Assembly (NCBI RefSeq): GCF_910580175.1
Contig: NZ_CAJTXD010000004.1
Location: 62,001 to 126,000 of the forward strand
Length of the DNA stretch: 64,000 bases
DNA from: an uncultured Alistipes sp.
GTDB taxonomy: Bacteria > Bacteroidota > Bacteroidia > Bacteroidales > Rikenellaceae
Reading direction: 5' to 3'
Shown in pieces: positions 54,544 through 63,185 of the stretch. Under the pieces are notes generated by a model. That model was not told the DNA's origin. It worked only from the letters and a program-made list of their open reading frames with translations, and ran no database searches. Numbering within the stretch: position 1 is the stretch's first letter; the number at the start of each line of letters is the position of its first letter. A program made the position numbers and the translations under genes.

Positions 54544-54750
54544 TCAAGCGTTAAGTTGTTTGGGGGCCTTGGGCACGAGGATCCAGAGGATGATGTAGAC
54601 CCAGAGCGAAAGCCCGCCGAAGAGGATCAATATCAGGGTGGCGATGCGCAGCAGCGCCGTATCCAGGCCGAAGAATTCAGCCAGACCGCCGCAGACGCCG
54701 GCTATGATGCCGTTGCGCGTGCGGTAGAGTTTTCGTTTGTCGGTTGCCAT
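54544..54750 (-). CDS. Small PspC-domain protein (68 aa)
   Basis: The product is a bare PspC domain (RNGIIAGVCGGLAEFFGLDT, then one long membrane helix with GGLSLWVYIILWILVPKAP). It is nearly identical in its second half to the paralogue encoded directly upstream, at DNA level too. It therefore looks like the result of a tandem duplication. A PspC domain without partner domains may act as a membrane-stress sensor. Confidence 0.9.
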   Translation of the reverse strand: MATDKRKLYRTRNGIIAGVCGGLAEFFGLDTALLRIATLILILFGGLSLWVYIILWILVPKAPKQLNA

Positions 54751-54754
54751 GTCG

Positions 54755-55249
54755 TTATGGTTTTTTGTCGGTTGTCGTGAATTTCGGTGCGGGGGCCTCG
54801 GGAATGATGATCCATAGGATGATGTAGACCCAGAGCGAAAGCCCGCCGAAGAGAATCAGCAGCAGCGTGACGATCCGAACGAGCGTGGGATCGGTGCCGA
54901 AGAACTCGGCCAGACCGCCGCAGATGCCCGCTATCGAACGGTCGCGGCGCGACCGGCGCAGCATCGGGCGCGGAGTTGCGGCGGGTGCGTGCTGCTCGCC
55001 GAAGTCGGAGGGCTGTCCCATGCGCTCGATGGCCGCGCGCACCATGTCGGCCGTCACGACCTGCATGGGCGATGCGATGCGCTCGTGGAAAATTTCGGCG
55101 AAACGCCGTTCGATGTCGTCCATGGTCTCCTGTACGTTGGCTGAAAGCCGGCTGCGTACGTCGTCCAGATACTCTTTCAACAGTCGGTAGGCGTCCAGGT
55201 CGACGGTAAACGCTACCGAGCCGATATTGGCGTTGATCGTTTCTTTCAT
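54755..55249 (-). CDS. PspC-domain protein with an N-terminal extension (164 aa)
   Basis: First gene of the operon. Residues 1-90 repeat the N-terminal region of the large PspC protein (MKETINANIGSVAFTVDLDA, with a helix-rich EYLDDVRSRLSANVQETMDD). Residues about 97-155 are a PspC domain (RSIAGICGGLAEFFGTDPTL followed by the helix LILFGGLSLWVYIILWIIIP). The start follows a minus-strand promoter box by about 30 bases. Confidence 0.9.
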   Translation of the reverse strand: MKETINANIGSVAFTVDLDAYRLLKEYLDDVRSRLSANVQETMDDIERRFAEIFHERIASPMQVVTADMVRAAIERMGQPSDFGEQHAPAATPRPMLRRSRRDRSIAGICGGLAEFFGTDPTLVRIVTLLLILFGGLSLWVYIILWIIIPEAPAPKFTTTDKKP

Positions 55250-55278
55250 GATCCGGCTGGTTTGCTATTTTTCTGCTG

Positions 55279-55286
55279 CAAATATA
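55279..55286 (-). promoter_or_regulatory. Promoter -7 box of the PspC-PadR-DUF2807 operon
   Basis: The minus strand reads TATATTTG, with TTG twenty bases upstream of it. The predicted start lies about 22 bases before the first PspC ATG. Confidence 0.55.
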
Positions 55287-55334
55287 ATGCAAGTTTTGGT
55301 ATTATGCAATACAAAGTACTAATTTTTTCAAAAA

Positions 55335-55735
55335 TTTGATGTTTCGTCCGATTTCCATTATCTTTGTTTCCGGCCGGGGAGTGCTTGCTGCGCTTCCCGG
55401 TGCGGAGCGGCGGCCGGGTACGGACGCAGAACCGTCGGGAAAGAGAGGGAGGATATTCTCCCCTGCTTTTCGTGGCATGACGAACGAATACCTCTAAGAT
55501 ATACATACAGATAAAAGACAGTTCCCATTCGACCCGGAGTGGCGGCAAGCTACGGCTTCCGCCAGTGTGGTGTGTAGATTCAGCAATCCGCTGACGGCGT
55601 AAGACGCAATCCGCATGCGTATGCGATTTCCGCAACGAGCGATTTTGCGGTGCCGTCAGTTGTCCATCCCAGTTTGCGGCGGTGTTGCTCCGAAGGACTC
55701 CTCCGCCGCATCCATTCCAGCGATTGCTTTTCACG
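55335..55735 (+). ncRNA. Strong promoter and structured RNA leader without a gene
   Basis: TTTG (55335-55338), a 20-base spacer and TATCTTTG (55359-55366) make one of the best promoters in the window, but no gene starts behind it. The predicted transcript begins with a hairpin (CCGGGGAGTGC...GCGCTTCCCGG). Later it has GGGAG-GATATT-CTCCC near 55450 and a stem with a UACG tetraloop at 55540-55564 (TGGCGG-C-AAGC-UACG-GCTT-CCGCCA). It then runs into the retroelement-like repeat. I do not recognise a named RNA family. It could be a TR-type non-coding RNA leader or the remnant 5' region of a lost gene. Confidence 0.4.
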
Positions 55736-55935
55736 GTTGCCACGGGCTACCGCAGCAACGCGACGGGAGCCTTGGAGAACGTCGGCACGAACGGCTATGC
55801 TTGGTCGTCGTCGTCCTACGCAGCGGGCAATGTCAACGCAGGCATGTTGAACTTCAATTCAGGCAACGTGAACCCGTTGAACAACGGGAACCGCGCTATC
55901 GCGCGTGCCGTGCGCTGCGTCCAGCATCTGCATGG
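55736..55935 (+). pseudogene. Orphan DGR template/variable-repeat-like sequence (FISUMP/C-type-lectin-like 3' end)
   Basis: One frame reads GYRSNATGALENVGTNGYAW, then SSSSYAAGNVNAGMLNFNSG and NVNPLNNGNRAIARAVRCVQ, which I recognise as the C-terminal variable region seen in Bacteroidota FISUMP-type targets of diversity-generating retroelements. It is very rich in AAC/AAT (Asn) codons, as a template repeat would be. The frame has no start codon, no N-terminal lectin domain and no normal C-terminus (it continues to 56209 in junk). No reverse transcriptase is present in the window. Either an orphan template repeat or the 3' relic of a target gene fits. Confidence 0.5.
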
Positions 55936-56158
55936 GGCTGTTTTTTATCTTCTTGCTTTCGGGCTGCGGGGCCGCAACCGGATGCTTCGGCCCGGCGGGC
56001 CGAGGGTCGGACAATTTGTTCCGGCGGGCGGATATGGAATTGCTGCCTCCTCGGCGAACGAACCGCACGGGAGAGACAGCGACCGGCAGCTGATTATAAG
56101 CAAGGTTCTGTCTCTATTATTCGTGCGGGCATGCAGCCCTTTCCTGTGGTCATGGCGC

Positions 56159-56214
56159 CGCTTTCACAACAAAACCTGCAATCGGAAAAGATTGCAGGTT
56201 TTGTTGTGAAAGCG
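56159..56214. terminator. Perfect 25-bp inverted repeat (bidirectional terminator)
   Basis: Arms of 25 bases pair without a mismatch around a GGAAAA loop. The inner part (CCTGCAATC / GATTGCAGG) has AAAA before it and TTTT after it, so it is a terminator for both strands. It separates the retroelement-like region from sdhB. About 110 bases on to the sdhB stop hold nothing recognisable, and the same is true of about 220 bases before it. Confidence 0.75.
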
Positions 56215-56324
56215 AGACCTCCCGAAACACCGATGAACGTATGCTCTCTCGGTGTCCGGAGCGGGGCTTTCCATGAAAGACTTCCGGGCGGGCGGCAACA
56301 GCCGCATCGGTGGAACCCTCTTTT

Positions 56325-57068
56325 TTAGTCCTCGAACTTCGCCGAGAGGAATTCGCGGTTCAGTCGGGCGATGTGGGCGATCGAAATCGACTTCGGGCAC
56401 TCGGCCTGGCAGGCGCCGGTGTTGGTGCAGTTGCCGAAGCCCAGTTCGTCCATCTTCGCCACCATGGCCTTGGCGCGGCGGGCACCCTCTACGCGGCCTT
56501 GCGGGAGCTTGGCCAGCGACGAGACGCGGGCCGCCACGAAGAGCATAGCCGAGCCGTTCTTGCACGTCGCCGCGCAGGCGCCGCAGCCGATGCAGGCCGC
56601 CGCATCCATCGACTCGTCGGCATCGGCCTTCGGAATCGGCATGGCATTGGCGTCGGGCACCGAGTTGGTGCGCACCGAGATGAAGCCGCCGGCCTGGAGA
56701 ATCTGATCGTAGGCCGAACGATTGACCACCAAGTCCTTGATGACGGGGAACGCTGCCGAGCGCCACGGCTCGATGGTAATCGTCGCGCCGTCCTTGAACT
56801 TGCGCATGTAGATCTGGCAGGTCGTCGCACCCTGGCTCGGGCCGTGGGCCTCGCCGTCGATGTGCAGCGAGCACATGCCGCAGATGCCTTCGCGGCAGTC
56901 GTGGTCGAATGCCACGGGTTCCTTGCCTTCGTGGATGAGGTTGTTGTTCAGGATGTCGAGCATCTCCAGGAACGAGGTGTCGGCCGAGATGTTGTCGACC
57001 TTGTAGTATTCGAACGCTCCTTTCGACTTGGCGTCCTTCTGACGCCATATCTTCAAAGTGAAATTCAT
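56325..57068 (-). CDS. sdhB: Succinate dehydrogenase/fumarate reductase iron-sulfur subunit
   Basis: The 247-residue subunit carries electrons between the flavin and the membrane subunit. The [2Fe-2S] cysteines are in CREGICGMCSLHIDGEAHGP with a later GATTCQ. The [4Fe-4S] and [3Fe-4S] cysteines are in CIGCGACAATCKNGSA and NTGACQAECPKSISIAH. The cysteine pattern is complete. It is the last gene of the sdhCAB unit, 93 bases after sdhA. In anaerobic Bacteroidota the complex usually works as a fumarate reductase. Confidence 0.95.
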   Translation of the reverse strand: MNFTLKIWRQKDAKSKGAFEYYKVDNISADTSFLEMLDILNNNLIHEGKEPVAFDHDCREGICGMCSLHIDGEAHGPSQGATTCQIYMRKFKDGATITIEPWRSAAFPVIKDLVVNRSAYDQILQAGGFISVRTNSVPDANAMPIPKADADESMDAAACIGCGACAATCKNGSAMLFVAARVSSLAKLPQGRVEGARRAKAMVAKMDELGFGNCTNTGACQAECPKSISIAHIARLNREFLSAKFED

Positions 57069-57161
57069 AATCTCAAATTGTTATTTCTCGTCCCGCTGTC
57101 GCAGACCCGAGTTGTCGGGGCCGGCGGTGCGGTTTCGATTCATGTTGTACGTCAGTCGGTT

Positions 57162-59108
<1,947 letters not shown>

Positions 59109-59150
59109 ATATTCGTATTGTTATATTGTTCTTGAAAACGGGTCGGAGGG

Positions 59151-59855
59151 TTAGCAGATGCCTGCGCAGCAGGGGCACAGACTCTTGGCGAAGTAGATCA
59201 CGACCACGGCGGCGAAGCCTGCGAAGATGATCGTAGCCACGATGTTGGCCAGGCACTTCAGGCGCGGATACCACGTGTCGTTGGCCCAGCCCACGGTCTG
59301 GAACATCGACCACACGCCGTGCGTGAGGTGGAACCAGAGTGCTGCGAACCACAGCAGGTAGAGTGCCACGTAGTACCACTGCGAGAAGGTGTAGGCGATG
59401 AGCGCTGCGCCGTCGGTGGGGGCGTAGCCCAGCGCGTTGACGTGGCTGCCCGTAAGTTCGACGAGCTGCATCTTCGCCCAGAAGTTGAAGAGGTGCAGCG
59501 CCAGGCCGCCCAGTACGATGAAGCCCAGCACGAGCATGTTCTTCGAGGCCCACGACACGCCGTGCTCCTTGACGGTCACTTCGTAGCGCTGCGAGCCGCG
59601 AGCACGGTAGTTGTTGAGCGTCAGCACGACCGCATAGGCGAAGTGCAGTACCACCAGTGCGGCCAAACCTGCCGTGCCGACCAGTGCATACCAGTTGGCG
59701 CCCAGGAATCCGCAGATTGCGTTGTAGGCTTCGGGCGAGAAGAGCACGGTAATGTTCATGGCCATGTGGAAGAGGATGAAGAGCACCAGGGCGCAGCCCG
59801 AAACGCTCATTACCAACTTCTTGCCCAGCGAAGAATTGCAGAGAAAGCAGTTCAT
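59151..59855 (-). CDS. sdhC: Succinate dehydrogenase/fumarate reductase cytochrome b subunit
   Basis: The 234-residue protein is the single large cytochrome b anchor of the B-type complex, with five membrane helices and histidines suited to two hemes (LFILFHMAMNITVLF, VVLHFAYAVVL, LALHLFNFW, WFHLTHGVWSMFQTVGW). It passes electrons to or from menaquinone. The C-terminus has an unusual cluster (SLCPCCAGIC). I start at MNCFLCNSSLGKKLVMS; the frame is open upstream but crosses the promoter. Confidence 0.94.
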   Translation of the reverse strand: MNCFLCNSSLGKKLVMSVSGCALVLFILFHMAMNITVLFSPEAYNAICGFLGANWYALVGTAGLAALVVLHFAYAVVLTLNNYRARGSQRYEVTVKEHGVSWASKNMLVLGFIVLGGLALHLFNFWAKMQLVELTGSHVNALGYAPTDGAALIAYTFSQWYYVALYLLWFAALWFHLTHGVWSMFQTVGWANDTWYPRLKCLANIVATIIFAGFAAVVVIYFAKSLCPCCAGIC

Positions 59856-59869
59856 AACGATAATTTTGT

Positions 59870-59909
59870 TATATTTGTTAATATTTGATGTGTTCCGTCT
59901 GCAAAGATA
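59870..59909. promoter_or_regulatory. Divergent promoter boxes of sdhC and the cyclo-ligase gene
   Basis: TATCTTTG on the minus strand (59902-59909) faces sdhC, and TATATTTG on the plus strand (59870-59877) faces the 5-formyl-THF cyclo-ligase gene. The two predicted transcripts would overlap slightly at their 5' ends. Confidence 0.5.
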
Positions 59910-59970
59910 GCCATTGTTTGCGGAATAACAATAGAAGCAGCGGGGAAATTGAACCGAAAACGAGGGTTTT

Positions 59971-60510
59971 ATGACAAAGAAAGAATGGCGTGCGATGATG
60001 AAACGGCGTAACCTCGCATTGGCGGGCGACGTGCGTCGCCGGATGTCGGAGCAGCTGATCGGGCGCATCGGGGAGTTGCCGGAGTTCGCCGCGGCACGAT
60101 GCGTGGGGCTGTTCTGTGCATTGCCCGACGAGCCGGACATGACGGCGGCCCTGGCAGCCTGGAGCTGCGGGAAACGCGTCGTCGTGCCGCGGGTCGAGGG
60201 CGAAACGATGCAGTTCTACGACTACGATCGCGCGACGATGGTCTGCGGGGCGTTCGGCATCGCCGAGCCGGGGGCCGGTGCGCGGGTGTGCCGGCCGGAG
60301 GAGATCGAGCTGGTCGTGGTGCCGGGCGTGGCGTTCGATCGCTGCGGTGCGCGCCTGGGGCGCGGAAAAGGGTTTTATGACCGCTATCTGTCGCAGTCCG
60401 GGGTGCGGGCCGTGAAGATCGGGGCGTGCTATGCCCACCAACTGGTCGAAGCGCTGCCGGTCGAGCCGCACGACGTGAGGATGGATCGGGTGGTGTGTGT
60501 CGGAGAGTGA
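59971..60510 (+). CDS. 5-formyltetrahydrofolate cyclo-ligase
   Basis: The enzyme converts 5-formyl-THF to 5,10-methenyl-THF with ATP. The 179-residue product has the N-terminal basic helix (MTKKEWRAMMKRRNLAL), a central VGLFCALPDEPDM, VVVPGVAFDRCGARLGRGKG and the FYDRYL signature, followed by the late KIGACYAHQLVEALPVEPHD. All family parts are present. Confidence 0.93.
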   Translation: MTKKEWRAMMKRRNLALAGDVRRRMSEQLIGRIGELPEFAAARCVGLFCALPDEPDMTAALAAWSCGKRVVVPRVEGETMQFYDYDRATMVCGAFGIAEPGAGARVCRPEEIELVVVPGVAFDRCGARLGRGKGFYDRYLSQSGVRAVKIGACYAHQLVEALPVEPHDVRMDRVVCVGE

Positions 60511-60607
60511 CGCCGCAGGCCGGGACGGAGACTTTTTTGTTTTGTTTCGGCACGATGCGTGCAAGAATCGGCAAACCGAAAATCAAAAGAGAGGAGAGAA
60601 GCAGAAT

Positions 60608-61396
60608 ATGGAGAAAAGAAAAGTCGCTTTGGTACTGGGTGGCGGCGGCGCGCGGGGCGTAGCCCACATCGGAGCCATCGAAGCGCTGGAGGAGGCCGGA
60701 TTCGAGATCACGGCCGTAGCCGGCACCTCGATGGGTGCGCTGGTGGGCGGCATGTACGCCGCGGGCCACCTGGATTTGTTCAAGGAGTGGATGTGCGAAC
60801 TGGATCGCTATAAAGTGCTCAGCCTGGTCGACTTTACCTTCAGCGCCGAGGGGCTGGTCAAGGGCAACCGCGTGATCCAGGCGCTCAAGCAGCTGGTGCC
60901 CGATGTGCGGATCGAGGAGTTGCCTATTCCGTTCGCGGCTGTGGCGGCCGATCTGATGACGGGCCGCGAAGTGGTTTTCGACCGCGGGGGACTCTACGAT
61001 GCCATTCGCGCGTCGATATCCATTCCGTCGGTTTTCCAGCCCATGCGCATGGGCGACATGGTGCTGATCGACGGCGGAACGGTCAATCCGCTGCCCCTCA
61101 ACCGGGTGCGGCGCCGGTCGGGCGAACTGCTGGTGGCCGTGGACGTGAGTGCGTCGTTTTCGGCCCAGGAGCGCAGCTCGGTAAATTATTATAAGTTGAT
61201 TACCTCGTCGTCGGAGATCATGCAGCAGCGGATCGCCCAGTTGATGTGCCGGCTCTACAAACCCGACGTGCTGATCGAGATACCGGCCGACAGTTTCGGG
61301 CTTTTCGAGTTTTACCGTGCCACGGAGATCGCCGAGGCCGGGCGCCGGACGATGGAGGCCTCCTTGCAGCGAAGCCTGGCGCTGGCCGAAATATAG
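60608..61396 (+). CDS. Patatin-like phospholipase family protein
   Basis: The 262-residue protein is a patatin-type lipid hydrolase. It has the oxyanion glycine loop LVLGGGGARGVAHIGAIEAL, the nucleophile serine in VAGTSMGALVGGMYAAG, and the catalytic aspartate in LIDGGTVNPLPLNRV. There is no signal peptide, so it is probably a cytoplasmic or membrane-associated esterase. I start at MEKRKVALVLGG; the frame is open 37 codons upstream. A hairpin terminator follows. Confidence 0.92.
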   Translation: MEKRKVALVLGGGGARGVAHIGAIEALEEAGFEITAVAGTSMGALVGGMYAAGHLDLFKEWMCELDRYKVLSLVDFTFSAEGLVKGNRVIQALKQLVPDVRIEELPIPFAAVAADLMTGREVVFDRGGLYDAIRASISIPSVFQPMRMGDMVLIDGGTVNPLPLNRVRRRSGELLVAVDVSASFSAQERSSVNYYKLITSSSEIMQQRIAQLMCRLYKPDVLIEIPADSFGLFEFYRATEIAEAGRRTMEASLQRSLALAEI

Positions 61397-61411
61397 GATG
61401 ACGCCTGTCTG

Positions 61412-61450
61412 AAAAAAAGACCGTAGCGTATATTTGCGCTACGGTCTTTT
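61412..61450. terminator. Bidirectional hairpin terminator after the patatin-like gene
   Basis: A 14-bp perfect stem (AAAAGACCGTAGCG / CGCTACGGTCTTTT) has the loop TATATTTG, which itself equals the promoter -7 consensus. It stops the patatin transcript and could also back up the minus-strand small RNA just beyond it. Confidence 0.75.
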
Positions 61451-61452
61451 GT

Positions 61453-61573
61453 AAAAATTGCGGCGGCCCTTGAAGAATTCAAAAATTTAGTGACGCAACT
61501 TCACACAGATTTCCGGGCCGCCGCAATATGTATTCGGATCGTGACCGTCGAATGACGGTTCGTTTTATTTTCA
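61453..61573 (-). ncRNA. Candidate small RNA (about 120 nt)
   Basis: On the minus strand a box TACCTTTG (61580-61587) is followed by about 120 bases with no ORF. They contain a hairpin (ACCGTC-ATTC-GACGGT), then a perfect 13-bp closing stem (ATTGCGGCGGCCC at 61527-61515 with GGGCCGCCGCAAT as its partner at 61469-61457) ending in TTTTT. Its 45-base interior can form two more small hairpins (TTGAA/TTCAA and GTGA/TCAC). Promoter, structure and terminator together suggest a free-standing small RNA; I do not recognise the family. The remaining bases up to 61723 show nothing else. Confidence 0.45.
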
Positions 61574-61723
61574 GTGCAACAAAGGTAAACAAAGATTCTG
61601 AAATTACAATACCTCTGCCCGATTCTGGTATGGGTACGCCTGAAATAGCTAAATCCCGGGTCTTTTACCGGGTTTGCAGTCGCTTTTTCCCTTATTGGGG
61701 CGAACTTTATCCGATATGGATAT

Positions 61724-61763
61724 GAAAAATTCCCGGATCGACGCATCGGCCGATCCGGGAATC
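61724..61763 (-). terminator. Terminator after the DUF5723 gene
   Basis: A 12-bp perfect stem (ATTCCCGGATCG / CGATCCGGGAAT) with a 10-base loop is followed on the minus strand by a T run. It lies 18 bases beyond the final stop of the broken DUF5723 gene. Confidence 0.8.
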
Positions 61764-61780
61764 GTGTGGTTTTCCCCACG

Positions 61781-63163
61781 CTATTTGCGGTCGGAAGCGC
61801 GGACGTATTCAGCCACGCGGTGGCTGCGCCGGCCCAGGGGAATACCCAGTCCGAATGTTACATTCATGGACTTTTGTTTGACCGGTATGAACTGCGGCGT
61901 GAAGCGCGTCGCCACCAGATCGGTGCCGACGAAGAAGTTGATCCAGCCCGGGCAGAGGTTCAGGGCCAGCCCGAAAGCGCCCATACCGCTGCCTGCCGTA
62001 TAGCTGCCCGAGAGCGTGAATCAGCGGATCGGCGAGAAGTTGATCGAGCCGGTAACGCTGTGCAGGGTCTTGAATTCGCGGAAGCGGGCCTGGTACAACA
62101 GACCGAAGCCTACGCGATGATCCCACATGAAGTATCCGAGACCTGCGTTGACCGATGCCTGGAGCGCGCGGACACTCCCTTTCGCTTCGATGGGCCGGAA
62201 CTGCTTGAGGTCGTCCAGCGAGAAGTCGGGCGTGGAGGAGGTTTCGCCGTTCTCGATCATGATGCCCGTATATTCGATGCTCGTCTCGGCGCGTCCGGCG
62301 ACGGTGCTGGTCTTGCTCCAGTTGATGAATCCCAGGTCGGTCACGGCCAGCGAGGCCTGGAGTCCGGGCAGGATTTCGTAGGTGGCGCCCAGGTCGACGG
62401 CGAATCCGTAGCCGGCGGGTTTGATTTTGTTGATTTCGATGTCGTCCGATTCGAAGTAGGGTTGTCCGTAGTCGTCGTACCGGTAGTTCACTTCGGCGCC
62501 CGGGATGTTGGCTTCGATGCTTCCTTGCGCCTCCACGGCCCAGCGGTTGTCGTGCAGCGTGATGTCCATACGGTCGAAGTTGACCTTCGCGCGGGCCAGT
62601 CCGACGATGAACTTGGCCTTGGCGCCTACATAGAGTTTGTCGCCCAGCAGCGGGAGCGAATAGCTGACCCCGGCGTCGGCATACATCTCGGCCTCCAGTC
62701 CCAGGTTGCGGATCGAGCCTTCGTCGCCGCGTTTGATGAATTCGAAGAGCGCGCCCGGAACGTTGAACTCCGCGTTGGTGCGCAGGTTGAGGTCGAACGA
62801 CCAAAAATTTTTGTGGTTTTTCGTGAACTTGCCGAAGCCGATGAGGCTCATGCGCACTTCGGTGCCCAGCAGGTTGTCGGTTTTCAGACCGGCGAGCGCT
62901 TCGTCGGCGGAAACCGAGGGGTCGAGCAGCGTTACCAGGCGCCCGTCGCGCGGATAGAGCAGTTTGCTCAACGGCAGGTTGTTGGTTATGCCTGCTTGGA
63001 TGCTGCCGACGAACGGGATGTTGACGTAGCCGCGCAGCGGCGCGAAAGCCGGGTTGAACTGGGTGCGGAACGTGCTTCCTTCCATGAAGTAAGCCGTGGG
63101 GTTTTGTGCCGCGGCGCCTGCCGCCCAAAGCAGCATCGCCAGAAAAAGAGGGATTCTTTTCAT
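61781..63163 (-). pseudogene. DUF5723 outer-membrane protein interrupted by an in-frame stop
   Basis: The frame starts with a signal peptide (MKRIPLFLAMLLWAAGAAAQ). It encodes 380 residues of a beta-rich DUF5723-type protein (TAYFMEGSTFRTQFNPAFAP near the start, LAVTDLGFINWSK later) and then meets TGA at 62021-62023. The same frame continues for 79 sensible residues (FTLSGSYTAGSGMGAFGLAL, then LVATRFTPQFIPVKQKSMNV and FGLGIPLGRRSHR) to a normal stop, followed by a terminator. One base change, for example TGG to TGA, explains it. A sequencing error or a truncated product lacking the last barrel strands are the alternatives. Confidence 0.75.
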
Positions 63164-63185
63164 TTTCGATGGAGAGTGTCGGGGG

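Noticed and set aside
55246..55743. 165-residue minus-strand frame opposite the structured leader
   Set aside because: It has no family features, lies across two promoters and is rich in Arg and Ser as random antisense frames are.
55682..56209. 175-residue plus-strand frame as an intact gene
   Set aside because: Only the middle part looks like real protein. The N-terminus lacks a proper start and domain, and the C-terminus runs into the terminator hairpin, so it is annotated as a relic or template.
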